NCBI GenBank assembly: GCA_013289685.1
Contig: JABCZL010000007.1
Coordinates: 124,001-188,000 of the forward strand
Direction: 5' to 3'
From: Acidobacteriota bacterium
GTDB taxonomy: Bacteria; Acidobacteriota; Terriglobia; Terriglobales; Acidobacteriaceae
DNA length: 64,000 nt
Under the pieces are notes generated by a model, which was not told the origin of the DNA, did not search any database, and was given only the letters and a program-made list of their open reading frames with translations. Shown here one piece after another: positions 18,792-28,420 of this stretch; position 1 is the first letter of the stretch; the number at the start of each line of letters is the position of its first letter. The position numbers and the translations under genes are program-made.

Positions 18792-18866
18792 TGGAGGCGC
18801 GGGTCGGAATCGAACCGACGCATAAAGGTTTTGCAGACCTCTCCCTTACCACTTGGGTACCGCGCC
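18792..18866 (-). tRNA. tRNA-Cys (GCA)
   Basis: Read on the minus strand this gives a full cloverleaf. The acceptor is GGCGCGG/CCGCGCC and the D arm CCC...GGG. The anticodon loop is CTGCAAA with anticodon GCA, and the T arm is GTCGG TTCGATT CCGAC. The discriminator base is T and CCA is encoded in the DNA (18792-18794). It is the cognate tRNA for the Cys codons in the leader peptide proposed at 59211-59273. Confidence 0.95.
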
Positions 18867-19005
18867 CTCTTCTCCGAGCAGAATTCATTGTACTGGCAAC
18901 CGCTTCGCCGCTTCAACCTCCGCCGATTTGTTCAGAGTTGAAGGCATGTAATCTGCAAAGCGGGCGCAATAAGACGCGACGACCTCAGCAACCGAGCAAT
19001 AAAAC

Positions 19006-19040
19006 GCCCGGGGGATTCATGGCTTCCTCATCCCCCGGGC
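19006..19040 (-). terminator. Intrinsic terminator after the GloVer-repeat gene
   Basis: A 10-bp perfect stem (GCCCGGGGGA/TCCCCCGGGC) with a 15-base loop is followed on the minus strand by GTTTTATT. It is located 25 bases past the stop of the gene at 19065. Confidence 0.8.
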
Positions 19041-19064
19041 ACAAATGTGCCGCTATACACCCCA

Positions 19065-20987
19065 CTACGGCGTGACCGTGAAATTAGTCTTACTGGTTCC
19101 CGTGCCACCCGCAGTGGTAACCGCGACGGCCCCCGTCACTGCCCCTGTCGGTACCAGCGCGTCCACAGTGGTGTCGTTGATCACCTTGTAGCTGGTTGCA
19201 GCAACTCCGCCAAACGTTACCTTCGTCGCAGCGGTGAAGCTGTTCCCCGTGATGGTGACCGATTGGCCTACCGGCCCGCTGGTCGGAGTGAAGCTGGTGA
19301 CTTCAGGCACGACCACAAACTTGCCAAAGCTGGCGATCCCGCCCGCGGTCGTGATGCTGATGCCCGCGCCCGTTCTCGCTCCGGCCGGCACGGTCGCCGT
19401 CACGCTCGTATCGCTGTTGACCTTGAAGGTCGCTGGCTTGCCGCCGATGGTCACCGCGGTCGTTTGCGTCAGGCTGACTCCCGTGATGGTCACCGGAGTT
19501 CCCACAATCCCGCTGAGGGGGAGGAAGCTCTTGATCTGCGGCGTCACCAGGAATGTCCGGTTGCCCTTCATCGTGCTGGTAAACGTCGTTACCGTCACGG
19601 TCCCCGTGGTTGCCCCCGCGGGGACGGTCGCCGTCATGTAAGTATCGGTGACGTTCGTAAATTTCGCGGCAGTTCCGTTGAACGACACACCGGTCGTCCC
19701 CGTGAACCCCTGACCGAGGATCTCAACCGTGGAGCCCACCTTACTGGTCCAATTCACCAGATCGACGAGCGGCTTGAATCCCACGTTGAGGCTATAGAAA
19801 ACAGCGCCACCCAAAGAGTTCCCGTTAGTGTTGCCATAGAGTTCTCCGTTCGTGTGCAGCACCAGGGGTGTCGTGGCGCCGAAGCTATCGCAGGTCTTGT
19901 AGCAGAAGTTGTGGAGGACACTCTCCTTGCCCGCCGGCGTGATTTTGAAGATCGTTCCGTAGTTCGTCATTCCGCCGTTGAGCGTTGTACCGTAAAAATT
20001 GCCGTCGGTTCCAACCGTCAGACCCGCCTCGGGAAGCTGTCCATCATAAAGGTTGGTGCTGGTGCTCTGGCCAAAGGTGAAGCTGTGGATCACCGTTTCA
20101 ACGCCAGCCGGCGTGATCTTGAACACGGTTCCTTCGTTGTAAGTACCGCCTTGATAAGTCGTCCCGTAGAAATTGCCGTCGGGCCCCTGCACCAGGATCC
20201 CGATCGGACGGGTCCCGTCGCTGGGATAGCCCGCGAAGTTGTGCAGAACGGTGATTTTGCCGCCCGGAGTAATCTTGTACACCACGCCGAAGTTGCTCTT
20301 GCCGCCATATTGCGCGGTTCCATAAAAATTGCCGTCGGTGCCCTGCGTAGGCAGGTTGGGCAAACTGCCGTCGGTGTAATTGAAGTCGGCGAGGGCCTTG
20401 AACACACCCGTGGGACTGATTCGGAAGAACGCTCCGTACTGCCCGTTGTACTCTACCTCGGAAACGCCGTAGGTATTGCCATCCTGACCCTGAAGAGTCG
20501 TGTAGACGGGGGCGCTCTCGTCGGTGCTGTTGGTAAAGGAATACAGCGTCGTCAACACTCCCAGGGGAGTGACCTTGAACACCGTTCCTGCCCCATCTTT
20601 GCCGCCGATCTTCGTGGTCCCGTACAAGTCCCCATCAAAGCCCAGCGTCGCGCCGCCCTCGGGGTCGCTGCCATCTTCACACGACGTCAGGGCGCAGAAG
20701 CTGTAAACTTGGGACAACGTTCCCGTTGTCGTGATCTTGTACACCGTGCCGTCGAACAATGTTCCAGTATTGGCTAAGGTGCTGTAGAGATCGCCATCGC
20801 GGCCTTGCGCCATCATTTGGGGCGCTCGGATGCCGCTCCATGCCCCGGAGCCGATCGGGTAGGTGTGCAGCACGGTATAGGTTTGGGCACTCGCGGTTTC
20901 CGCGGCCAACAGCAGCGCCAATACGATCATCGCCAGCTTAATCGGCGAAAGCACAATCATCGAAACTACGGTTCCACGCTGTTTCAT
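19065..20987 (-). CDS. Exported GloVer-repeat protein with IPT/TIG domains
   Basis: The protein has 640 residues from ATG 20987 (MKQRGTVV), preceded by GGAGAGA; the open frame extends 48 codons further but without support. The signal peptide is KLAMIVLALLLAAETASA. Residues 35-380 contain about nine repeats of the pattern D-G-N-F/L-Y-G-T-T followed by GTVFKITPxG, the GloVer tandem repeat common in Acidobacteriota extracellular proteins. Three C-terminal IPT/TIG immunoglobulin-like units follow (SGIVGTPVTITGVSL, SGPVGQSVTITGNSF, and one more near residue 410). It is probably a secreted or surface beta-propeller-like protein; binding partner unknown. It is transcribed divergently from the kinase at 21163, so the two may share control. 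Confidence 0.85.
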   Translation of the reverse strand: MKQRGTVVSMIVLSPIKLAMIVLALLLAAETASAQTYTVLHTYPIGSGAWSGIRAPQMMAQGRDGDLYSTLANTGTLFDGTVYKITTTGTLSQVYSFCALTSCEDGSDPEGGATLGFDGDLYGTTKIGGKDGAGTVFKVTPLGVLTTLYSFTNSTDESAPVYTTLQGQDGNTYGVSEVEYNGQYGAFFRISPTGVFKALADFNYTDGSLPNLPTQGTDGNFYGTAQYGGKSNFGVVYKITPGGKITVLHNFAGYPSDGTRPIGILVQGPDGNFYGTTYQGGTYNEGTVFKITPAGVETVIHSFTFGQSTSTNLYDGQLPEAGLTVGTDGNFYGTTLNGGMTNYGTIFKITPAGKESVLHNFCYKTCDSFGATTPLVLHTNGELYGNTNGNSLGGAVFYSLNVGFKPLVDLVNWTSKVGSTVEILGQGFTGTTGVSFNGTAAKFTNVTDTYMTATVPAGATTGTVTVTTFTSTMKGNRTFLVTPQIKSFLPLSGIVGTPVTITGVSLTQTTAVTIGGKPATFKVNSDTSVTATVPAGARTGAGISITTAGGIASFGKFVVVPEVTSFTPTSGPVGQSVTITGNSFTAATKVTFGGVAATSYKVINDTTVDALVPTGAVTGAVAVTTAGGTGTSKTNFTVTP

Positions 20988-21162
20988 ATAAATCTCTCCG
21001 CAAAACGGAATTCGGGCGAACAAATCTGGGCATCCCACAGTTTTTGCGTGCTCGGCGGACTGGTTCGTGGCAAAATGTCTCCGCTTACCAGTGTCCGTTG
21101 GGCAAGCAGTCTGCACCATCCCTCGCTGCATGTCCTGACGGAATTCTTAAGAAGTCTAAAGA

Positions 21163-23937
21163 GTGGCCAAGTCTATGAATTACAAAGGAGCTGCAGGAGA
21201 AGTTGCAGAGACTTCCGGCCGCCTGTGGCGCTTTGCCGACTACGAATTTGACGAACTGGGACGCGAGTTGCGGGTCAAGGGCAAGCCGGTAGAGCTCGAA
21301 TCGAAGCCTCTCGACATCCTGCTGCAGCTTCTTCTCCATGCCGGAGAGGTTGTCACCAAGGAAGAATTACTCGAATCCGTCTGGCCCGACGTTATGGTGG
21401 TGGATGGGTCGTTAGCCACCGCTGTCTCCAAGCTACGCAAGGCCATGGGAGACGAGGACCATCCTGCGATCGTTACGGTTCCTCGAGTTGGCTATCGCCT
21501 GGGCGTTCCGGTCTATTGCAAAACGGTGGCGGCCGCCGCCGGTCCCGAACTTGGATTCAAGACCGGTGACGCGGTTCCCGGCCGGGAGCAATGGCGCCTC
21601 TCTCGTTCCATGGACGTCTCGGGATCGAGCGAAGTCTGGCTGGCTGAAAACCCGAAAACTCACGAACATCGGGTCTTCAAGTTCGCCGCCGATGGATCTC
21701 GCTTGAAGGGCCTGAAGCGCGAGATTACCGTCTCCCGTTTCCTGCGCGAATCTCTGGGCGACCGGCCAGAGTTTGTCCGCATCCTGGAATGGAATTTCGA
21801 GACCGCCCCTTATTTTCTGGAAAGCGAGTATTCCGGGTCGAACCTCGCAGAATGGGCCGAAATGCAGGGAGGTCTCTCCAAGGTTCCCTCCGCTACCCGC
21901 CTGCAACTGTTGATCGATGTTGCCCAGGCCGTCGCCGCCGCGCACGACATTGGAGTCCTTCACAAGGACTTGAAACCCGCCAACGTCCTGGTCGTGCCCG
22001 GTGCTAAAGACGCATGGCAGATCAAACTCGCCGACTTCGGCAGCGCTTCTTTGTTCGATCCCTCGCGGTTGCGTTCGTTGGGCATCACCAACCTGGGATT
22101 CACCCAGACCGCATCGCTCGAAACCCACCAGCAGTTAACCGGCACGCTGATGTATCTGGCCCCTGAAGTTCTGGCCGGCCAGTCTCCCAGCGCCGGCGCC
22201 GATGTTTATGCTCTCGGCGTCATGCTCTACCAGTTGACCATCGGCGATTTCCGCAAGCCGCTGGCCCCGGGCTGGGAAGCCGAGATCCAAGATCCTCTGC
22301 TTCGTGAGGACATCGCCGATGCGGCCTGTGGCGATCCTGCCCGCAGGCTCAACAGCGCCGCCGACCTGGTCGAGCGCCTGCTTACTTTAGAGCAACGCCG
22401 CATCCGTCGCGACGAACTGGATGCCGCCGAGCGCCGCGCGAAAACCGCCGAGCACAAGCTGGCGCAGGCACGAGCCCGCCGCCCTTGGGTTGTGTTCGCG
22501 GTGGTCGCGTTGGCCGCCGGACTCGCCGTCAGCTTTACGCTTTACCGCAGAGCCACTCGCGAACGCGACAACGCCAACCGCCAGACCGCGATTGCCAGTT
22601 CCATCAACCGCTTTCTCTCCGACGATCTCCTGGGCCGCGGCAATCCTTTCGTCAGTGGCAAGTCCAGCGAGTCACTCATGGACGCCATCAAGCAAGCCTC
22701 GCCCAGCATCGATCGAAAATTCAAAGATGAACCGCTGGTCGCCGCCCGTCTCCATCAAACCATTGCCCGCGCCCTCGATAACCGGACCGATTACCCGGAC
22801 GCCCGCCAGGAATACGATCGCGCCGCCGCCCTCTTCAAGCAGGCCGATGGCGATCTATCGCAGGACGCAATCATCGTTCAGCTGCAGCGCACCACGCTCG
22901 AAGCACGCAGCTACGAGAAGGACTCGCTTCCTTTAGCCAAATCCATCCTCCAGCAACAGGAAGCCCTGATCGCCAGGCTCCCTCACCCGCGGCCCGACTT
23001 GCCGGTCTGGCTATCCTCGGCGAAGGGAATGGTCGCACTGATCGATAACAACGCCAAGTCCGCCGCAGAGAACTTCCAGGCCGCAGTCGACCAGGCCAAC
23101 GCTCTTCCCGAATTCGACGAAAGCGCGCGCCTGACCTTCAAGCAAAGGCTGGGGTTTTCCTACATTCGCCTAGGGGAGGGCGCGAAAGCGGAGCAGACAT
23201 TTCGCGATCTCATTGCCGCCTTCACTCGCGTCGTCGGTCCGGACAGCCCGCACGTTTTGCGCGTGCGCCTGAATCTCGCTCAGGCCTTCATGATCGAGAA
23301 GAAATACCCTGACGCGGTTCAAGAGGCCAACAGCATTTATCCCGAATTTGTGTCGCAGCTCGGCCCCGACCACGAACTCACCATGCAGTTACTGGCTACG
23401 CGGGCCCAGTCGGAAGGCAGCCTCGAACTTTGGGACGACGCCATCCGTGACGACCTGGCCATCCACGCCCTCGCCGTCCGCAAACAAGGCCCGCTTTCGT
23501 TCTTCGCCATCGCCACGCTCACCGACGCCTCTCTCGCTCAGTGCCGGTCAGGCCGTTATCGCGAAGGCGAATCCAATGCCCGTGAGGCCTATCAGGCGTC
23601 GACGAAAGGATTTGGCCCGCGCGCTGGATTGACCGGAGCCACCGCCGACACCTTGGCCAGTTGCCTCATCGGCTTGGGCAAATTGGACGAAGCGTCTGCC
23701 CTCTTGCAGCAAATCGACATCCCGGTCGTGGCCCAACTCACCGGCGACCCCGACTGGGGCGCAGGCGTGACGTTAGAGCGCGCCGAAATCGCCTATCGGC
23801 ACCACGACTACCCGGCAGCTCGCAGCTATGTTGAAACCGTAGCCCCAGTGTTTACCCGCAAAGATGCGGAGGCTTATCAGAAGCGCGCCTTCGAAACCCT
23901 GAAAGCCGCACTCGACAAGGCATTACCGAAGAACTGA
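21163..23937 (+). CDS. Winged-helix DNA-binding / Ser-Thr protein kinase / TPR membrane fusion protein
   Basis: The protein has 924 residues if GTG 21163 is used; ATG 21175 is an alternative. Residues 20-117 form an OmpR/CadC-type winged helix (EELLESVWPDVMVVDGS, VSKLRKAMGDE, TVPRVGYRL). Residues 144-405 form a Hanks-type kinase: K173 in VFKFA, E187, the catalytic loop HKDLKPAN (D269, N274), D291 in ADFGSAS, and APE at 333-335. All catalytic residues are present. A charged linker precedes one membrane helix (441-461, VVFAVVALAAGLAVSF). About 460 residues of TPR-like helical repeats would then lie outside the cytoplasm. This suggests an external sensor that controls a cytoplasmic kinase tethered to its own DNA-binding domain. 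Each part is well known; the exact combination is less common. Confidence 0.88.
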   Translation: MAKSMNYKGAAGEVAETSGRLWRFADYEFDELGRELRVKGKPVELESKPLDILLQLLLHAGEVVTKEELLESVWPDVMVVDGSLATAVSKLRKAMGDEDHPAIVTVPRVGYRLGVPVYCKTVAAAAGPELGFKTGDAVPGREQWRLSRSMDVSGSSEVWLAENPKTHEHRVFKFAADGSRLKGLKREITVSRFLRESLGDRPEFVRILEWNFETAPYFLESEYSGSNLAEWAEMQGGLSKVPSATRLQLLIDVAQAVAAAHDIGVLHKDLKPANVLVVPGAKDAWQIKLADFGSASLFDPSRLRSLGITNLGFTQTASLETHQQLTGTLMYLAPEVLAGQSPSAGADVYALGVMLYQLTIGDFRKPLAPGWEAEIQDPLLREDIADAACGDPARRLNSAADLVERLLTLEQRRIRRDELDAAERRAKTAEHKLAQARARRPWVVFAVVALAAGLAVSFTLYRRATRERDNANRQTAIASSINRFLSDDLLGRGNPFVSGKSSESLMDAIKQASPSIDRKFKDEPLVAARLHQTIARALDNRTDYPDARQEYDRAAALFKQADGDLSQDAIIVQLQRTTLEARSYEKDSLPLAKSILQQQEALIARLPHPRPDLPVWLSSAKGMVALIDNNAKSAAENFQAAVDQANALPEFDESARLTFKQRLGFSYIRLGEGAKAEQTFRDLIAAFTRVVGPDSPHVLRVRLNLAQAFMIEKKYPDAVQEANSIYPEFVSQLGPDHELTMQLLATRAQSEGSLELWDDAIRDDLAIHALAVRKQGPLSFFAIATLTDASLAQCRSGRYREGESNAREAYQASTKGFGPRAGLTGATADTLASCLIGLGKLDEASALLQQIDIPVVAQLTGDPDWGAGVTLERAEIAYRHHDYPAARSYVETVAPVFTRKDAEAYQKRAFETLKAALDKALPKN

Positions 23938-23978
23938 CTTGAGTTGGATTCCGTTGGGACCGCAGGCTAGGAAAAATC

Positions 23979-24053
23979 TGGAGCGGGAGACGGGGGTCGA
24001 ACCCGCGACATCGACCTTGGCAAGGTCGCGCTCTACCACTGAGCTACTCCCGC
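23979..24053 (-). tRNA. tRNA-Gly (GCC)
   Basis: The minus-strand cloverleaf has acceptor GCGGGAG/CTCCCGC, D arm GCTC...GAGC and anticodon stem CGACC/GGTCG with loop TTGCCAA (anticodon GCC). The T arm is GCGGG TTCGACC CCCGT, the discriminator T, and CCA is encoded. It lies 41 bases past the kinase stop on the opposite strand. Confidence 0.96.
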
Positions 24054-24136
24054 TCAACTGGAAAATTATACCGCATCCGCACTTCCCGGCGCGCTTCCCA
24101 GAGGCACAACAGGTCACGCACGCGCGTTGGCTTCCG

Positions 24137-24172
24137 TCGTGAACCTTAGTGTCCTTAGTGGTTTATGGTTCG
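24137..24172. repeat. Dispersed repeat B, single arm after rpsA
   Basis: GTGAACCTTAGTGTCCTTAG then TGGTTTATGG is the reversed repeat B unit with CTTCGTG changed to CTTAGTG at both positions, so the internal direct repeat has co-varied. It lies immediately beyond the rpsA stop. Confidence 0.75.
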
Positions 24173-24177
24173 TTGAA

Positions 24178-25857
24178 CTACGCGAACTCCAACTCAATCT
24201 TCTTCGCTTCACGGTCCAGCTTCGCGATCCGAAAACTGCGAACCTGTCCCGCCCGCGCCGGTTCTGCCTTCGCAGGGCCAGACCCACTCTTCCACCGCGC
24301 CTGCAGCATGGAACTCAGCGAAGACAGATCCGCCTTCGCCTCCTTGGGCACCTCGCTCTTCATCGGCGCCGCCGCGCTGACCCTGCAGGTCGCATGAATG
24401 CCCTCACCCAGTTCGACCCGCGCCGACCCGCCCGACTCGTCCATCAGCCTCCCCGTCACCACGTCACCTTCGTTGTGCTCGGCGATGTATTCGTCGAGGC
24501 CTGTCGGCACCAGTTGCTTCATGCTCAAACGCATCTGCCGCTTTTCGGGATCAATCGCGATGACCAACGCCTGCACCACCTGCCCAACCCGCAGCACGTC
24601 CGCGGGCTGGTTGATCCGTTTTTCCGCGCTGATCTCGCTGACGTGAACCATGCCCTCCACTCCCTCAGCCATCTGCACGAAGGCGCCGAACTTTGTCAAA
24701 CTCGTCACCGGACCTTCGATCGCCGATCCAACCGGAAAACGCTGCGGCGCGTCGACCCACGGATCCCCCAGCGCCTGCTTCAGTCCCAGCGAGATGCGCC
24801 GCTCTCCCGCACTCACCTGCAGGATCACGACCTCCACCGTCTCGCCCGGCTTCACCACGTCGCTGGCCTTCCGGACCTTCCCCTTCGACCACGACATCTC
24901 GGAAATATGAATCAGCCCCTCGATGCCGGTCTCCAGTTCCACGAACGCCCCAAACTCCATCAGCCGCGTAACCGTGCCCCGCACCCGATCGCCCGCCTTG
25001 AACTTTTCTGGAACGGCGTCCCACGGTTGCGGCTGCAGCTGCTTCAATCCCACCGAAATCCGCCTCTTCTCGCCCTCCGACCCTACCTTCAGCACTTTCA
25101 CTTCGACCGATTGTCCCACCGAAAGCACATCCGCCGGCTTGTTGACACGCCCCCACGCAATGTCGCTCACGTGCAGCAGCGCATCCACTCCGCCCAAGTC
25201 GACGAATGCGCCGTAATCGGTCAGACTGCGGACCGTGCCACTCACCGTCTCGCCCTCTTTGATCTGCGAATAGAACTTGTCCTTGGCGGATCGTTCTTCT
25301 TCCTCCGCCACCGCGCGCCGGTCGACCACCACATCCTCATCTGTGACGTCGAGCTTGATGATGCGGCAGCGGATCTCCTGCCCCACCAGCTTCTCCATCT
25401 CGGCCGCGTCCCGAACTCCGCTGCGCGAAGCCGGCATAAACGCCCGCACTCCCACGTCGACGCTGAACCCGCCTTTGATCACGCCCGTCACCGTCCCCAG
25501 AACGGTGGTCTTGTCGGCAAACGCTTTTTCCAGCCCCGTCCAATCCATGGGCCGCTCGACCTTGAACCGCGACAGCTCGTAGTACCCATCCAGGTCGCGC
25601 CCCTTCACCGTTACCAGGCACTTGTCCCCCGGCTTCAACGTTTCCCCTTGCAGCGCGGCCAGCGGCAAAATCCCTTCCGACTTGTATCCGATATCGAAGA
25701 ACACCGACTCGGCGTTGACCGCAATCACCGTCGCCTGCAGTTGCCGGCTGCCTTCCGTCTTGCGCGAATGGCTCTTGGTGTATTGCGACAGTATGTCGCC
25801 GAACGACTCGGTGTTCTCGACCGCAGGCTGGGTTTCAGGAGTTTCCGGATTGGACAT
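24178..25857 (-). CDS. rpsA: 30S ribosomal protein S1
   Basis: The protein has 559 residues, matching the 557 of E. coli S1. Six S1/OB-fold units can be traced. The first (VFFDIGYKSEGILPLAAL) and second (GGFSVDVGVRAFMPAS) are ribosome-docking type. The third (YGAFVDLGGVDALLHVSDI), fourth (FGAFVELETGIEGLIHISEM) and fifth (FGAFVQMAEGVEGMVHVSEI) are canonical RNA-binding repeats. The sixth is degenerate. S1 unwinds and recruits mRNA to the 30S subunit, which matters here because many genes in this window have weak Shine-Dalgarno sequences. It is flanked by tRNA-Gly downstream and an ABC ATPase upstream on the same strand. Confidence 0.95.
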   Translation of the reverse strand: MSNPETPETQPAVENTESFGDILSQYTKSHSRKTEGSRQLQATVIAVNAESVFFDIGYKSEGILPLAALQGETLKPGDKCLVTVKGRDLDGYYELSRFKVERPMDWTGLEKAFADKTTVLGTVTGVIKGGFSVDVGVRAFMPASRSGVRDAAEMEKLVGQEIRCRIIKLDVTDEDVVVDRRAVAEEEERSAKDKFYSQIKEGETVSGTVRSLTDYGAFVDLGGVDALLHVSDIAWGRVNKPADVLSVGQSVEVKVLKVGSEGEKRRISVGLKQLQPQPWDAVPEKFKAGDRVRGTVTRLMEFGAFVELETGIEGLIHISEMSWSKGKVRKASDVVKPGETVEVVILQVSAGERRISLGLKQALGDPWVDAPQRFPVGSAIEGPVTSLTKFGAFVQMAEGVEGMVHVSEISAEKRINQPADVLRVGQVVQALVIAIDPEKRQMRLSMKQLVPTGLDEYIAEHNEGDVVTGRLMDESGGSARVELGEGIHATCRVSAAAPMKSEVPKEAKADLSSLSSMLQARWKSGSGPAKAEPARAGQVRSFRIAKLDREAKKIELEFA

Positions 25858-25988
25858 GAAAGGGTTAAGACCTCATCGCGGGATAAGATTTACTTAGGAT
25901 AGCACTGCAGAGCGCAGCGCCGGCGTCCTGGCGGCTCTCAGGCGGGCGTCCCGCCACGCACAGAAGGCAACCCAGTCCGACGTCAGCT

Positions 25989-26696
25989 TTATTTATGCAG
26001 CGCCCACTGCGGATCCTCTTCCGGCCGCACAATCTGTCCATCGCGCATGTGAATGATCCGGTCGCCGTACTCCGCCGCCGCCGGATTGTGGGTGATCATG
26101 AGCACCGTCTGCCCTAATTCCTGATTCGATTTCCGCAGCATGCCGAGCACGACGTCTGAGTTCTTGGAATCCAGGTTGCCGGTGGGCTCGTCCGCCAGCA
26201 CAACCGCCGGCTTGTTGATGAGCGCGCGCGCCAGCGCTACGCGCTGCTGCTCGCCTCCGGAAAGCTCCGACGGGCGATGCCCTAGTCTCTTGGTCAGCCC
26301 TAGAAGGTCGGTGATGCGATTAAAGTGCGCGGGATCCCCGTCGCCATTCCCCGATATCTCCCTGGCAATCGCAATATTCGACCGGGCGTCGAGCGTGGGC
26401 AGCAGATTGAATTTCTGGAATACGAAGCCAATTTTGCGCTTGCGCATGCGGGTCCGCTCCGCGTCTGAGAGCGTGGCCAGGTCGTCGCCGTCGAGCACTA
26501 CGCTGCCGCCATCGGCCCGCGTCAGCCCGCCCAATAAATAAAAAAGCGTCGACTTCCCGCTCCCCGACGGGCCCACCACGCTGACGAACTCGCCCTTCTG
26601 CACGCTGAAGGAAATGCCGCGCAGCGCCTCAACCTCAATTTTGCCCACGTGATAGGTCTTCCGCAGGTTTTTTGCTTCGATGAATGCTTCGGCCAT
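25989..26696 (-). CDS. ABC transporter ATP-binding protein, LolD/MacB type
   Basis: The protein has 235 residues from ATG 26696 (MAEAFIEAKNL); an in-frame start nine codons upstream is less likely. Walker A is GPSGSGKST, the Q-loop FVFQKFNLL, the signature LSGGEQQR, and Walker B VVLADEPTGNLD with the MacB/LolD-type NLDS continuation; the switch His is in MITHNP. The sequence fits the ATPases that pair with FtsX-like permeases for lipoprotein release or efflux. No permease gene is adjacent. It might serve permeases encoded elsewhere, for example ADOP proteins such as the one at 55300-58158, which lack their own ATPase gene. That pairing is an inference. Confidence 0.88.
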   Translation of the reverse strand: MAEAFIEAKNLRKTYHVGKIEVEALRGISFSVQKGEFVSVVGPSGSGKSTLFYLLGGLTRADGGSVVLDGDDLATLSDAERTRMRKRKIGFVFQKFNLLPTLDARSNIAIAREISGNGDGDPAHFNRITDLLGLTKRLGHRPSELSGGEQQRVALARALINKPAVVLADEPTGNLDSKNSDVVLGMLRKSNQELGQTVLMITHNPAAAEYGDRIIHMRDGQIVRPEEDPQWALHK

Positions 26697-26818
26697 GCCT
26701 GTAAGAATCTTACACGAAGGCATACGCCGCCCGCGGCCCCGCGCTGTGTCACTAATGAAAGTGTCTAGAAAGTAGCCCCAGGAAGGTATTAGCTAGAAGC
26801 TAGTAGCTAGGAGCTAAC

Positions 26819-27241
26819 TCACGCCGCGCCGATCTGGCTCGAAATCTGCGGAGGTCGCTGCTGCAGTCGCTTGGGCCCGCGTTTCCGCACCAGCAAGAGC
26901 CGGACGCGTTCCAGCAGATCGACCGGCGCGTACATTCCCTTGGTCAGGAAAACGTCGGCCTGCGAGTCGTGATCGTAGATCCGAACCTTGCTTGAGATGA
27001 GAATCGCCGGGGTGTGCGGCGACATATCCTTGATCTTGGCGATCAATTGCGGCCCGTCCAGCCCCGGCATCGCCATGTCGGCGATCACCAGGTCGACTCC
27101 GCCTTCCATAAAGCGCGCCAGCGCTTCTTCTCCCCGCGAAAAACTCGAGACGCGGTAGCCGCGGGTTTCCAGCATGATTTTGCGGTGGGAGAGAGACTGC
27201 TCGTTGTCGTCTACACACAGGATCGTGCGCTTGGGTTTCAT
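26819..27241 (-). CDS. Single-domain response regulator
   Basis: The protein has 140 residues. It has a complete receiver domain with acidic pair D11/D12 (CVDDNE), phospho-acceptor D55 in VIADMAMPG, a Ser/Thr-rich switch (ILISSK) and the conserved Lys in FLTKG. After about residue 118 there is only a short basic Gln-rich tail (KRGPKRLQQRPPQ), so no output domain is present. It probably relays phosphate or controls a partner by binding. No histidine kinase gene is adjacent, so it is an orphan. The ATG start follows typical receiver homologues. Confidence 0.88.
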   Translation of the reverse strand: MKPKRTILCVDDNEQSLSHRKIMLETRGYRVSSFSRGEEALARFMEGGVDLVIADMAMPGLDGPQLIAKIKDMSPHTPAILISSKVRIYDHDSQADVFLTKGMYAPVDLLERVRLLLVRKRGPKRLQQRPPQISSQIGAA

Positions 27242-27452
27242 CAGCCTTCCGCACTCTGTCGCGCGCCGCCACGCCAGCGGGTCGCAAAACCAACAGAGGC
27301 TTTTCTCTATATGAAGAATGTCAGAGCGAAATGAATCCTACCGGGAAGCGAGCGCACTGTAAAGTAGCGTCGATGCCAATGGGACTTCTTGGCCATTGAT
27401 TATTTCGCGAGACGGTGCGCCGCTGTGTTTGCCGCACCTTGCGCAACTTGGG

Positions 27453-28385
27453 TTAGAGGAACACTTCGCCGCGCATTACTTCGATCGCGTTGCCCCCAAC
27501 GCGCACGTTAACTATCCGGTTATCGCCGGGATTTTTCCGATGGCCATCGTGGAATGTCGCCCGCACAAAAATCCGGCTCGGCCGCTGCATCTCGATGCCC
27601 TGCTCGATCAGAACCCGCTCGTCTGGTTTGGCCACTCCGTGCGCCACCATCCACGCCGCCGTGCACCCCGCCGCCGAACCCGTGGCCGGGTCCTCGCCGT
27701 TGTAAAACAGCATCCGGGCGTGCAAACGGGCCGCCGGATCCACGGTTTCACGCGCCACGAAGTAAAAGAATTTCCCGCCCGTTTTCTCCAGATACTCGCC
27801 AGCCCGGTTCTGGTCGACCCGCAACTTCTGGATCACCGCCAGCGATTTCAATGGAGCGATGGTGTAGGCCAGCCCCGTCGACACCGTCTCGATCGGCAGC
27901 GACGTATCGAAGTCGTCGACCGGCAATCCGGTAGCGCGCGCCAGCGCCTCGCGCTCATGCTGCATTCCAAACACTGGATCGATCTGCGTCATCTCCCCGG
28001 ACACGGCCTCTCCCGTTGTCGCCTCAAATCGAGCATCTTCAAATCGAACCGGAACTTTTCCCACGTTCAATTCGAGTGCGACTTCCTTCGCCCCGGACTC
28101 CGCGCGCAGGGCGAACGCCGTCCCCAGCGTGGGATGTCCCGCAAACGGCAACTCTTCCTGCACGGTGAAGATTCGCACCCGCACACCACGTTCGCGCTCG
28201 GTCTCCGCGTCACGTGGAAAGACGAACGTCGTCTCCGACAGATTCATCTCCATCGCGATCGCCTGCATCTCCGCATCGCTCAAGCCGCGCCCGTCGAAAA
28301 ATACCGCCAGGGAATTTCCCTCCAGTGGCCGGGACGAAAACACATCCCACTGCGCCATGCTCAGCCGCCGTGCTGCTTTGCCCAT
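27453..28385 (-). CDS. PhzF family isomerase
   Basis: The protein has 310 residues from ATG 28385, with GGGG six bases upstream. ATG 28358 (MAQWDVFSS), nearer the usual N-terminus of the family, is an alternative. PhzF marks include DVFSSRPLEGNSLAVF at the start, the catalytic Glu in MNLSETTFV, the domain-two LPFAGHPTLGTAFAL, and GEDPATGSAAGCTAAW near the C-terminus. Family members isomerise small enol or diene substrates, and only a minority take part in phenazine synthesis. No phenazine genes are nearby, so the substrate is unknown. A short repeat C copy lies just upstream. Confidence 0.9.
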   Translation of the reverse strand: MGKAARRLSMAQWDVFSSRPLEGNSLAVFFDGRGLSDAEMQAIAMEMNLSETTFVFPRDAETERERGVRVRIFTVQEELPFAGHPTLGTAFALRAESGAKEVALELNVGKVPVRFEDARFEATTGEAVSGEMTQIDPVFGMQHEREALARATGLPVDDFDTSLPIETVSTGLAYTIAPLKSLAVIQKLRVDQNRAGEYLEKTGGKFFYFVARETVDPAARLHARMLFYNGEDPATGSAAGCTAAWMVAHGVAKPDERVLIEQGIEMQRPSRIFVRATFHDGHRKNPGDNRIVNVRVGGNAIEVMRGEVFL

Positions 28386-28420
28386 AAGCGTCCCCACCAA
28401 CTCGTGATTTCCGTAAACCC

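Noticed and set aside
27453..28385. PhzF as evidence for phenazine synthesis
   Set aside because: No other phz genes are nearby and most family members act in other pathways.
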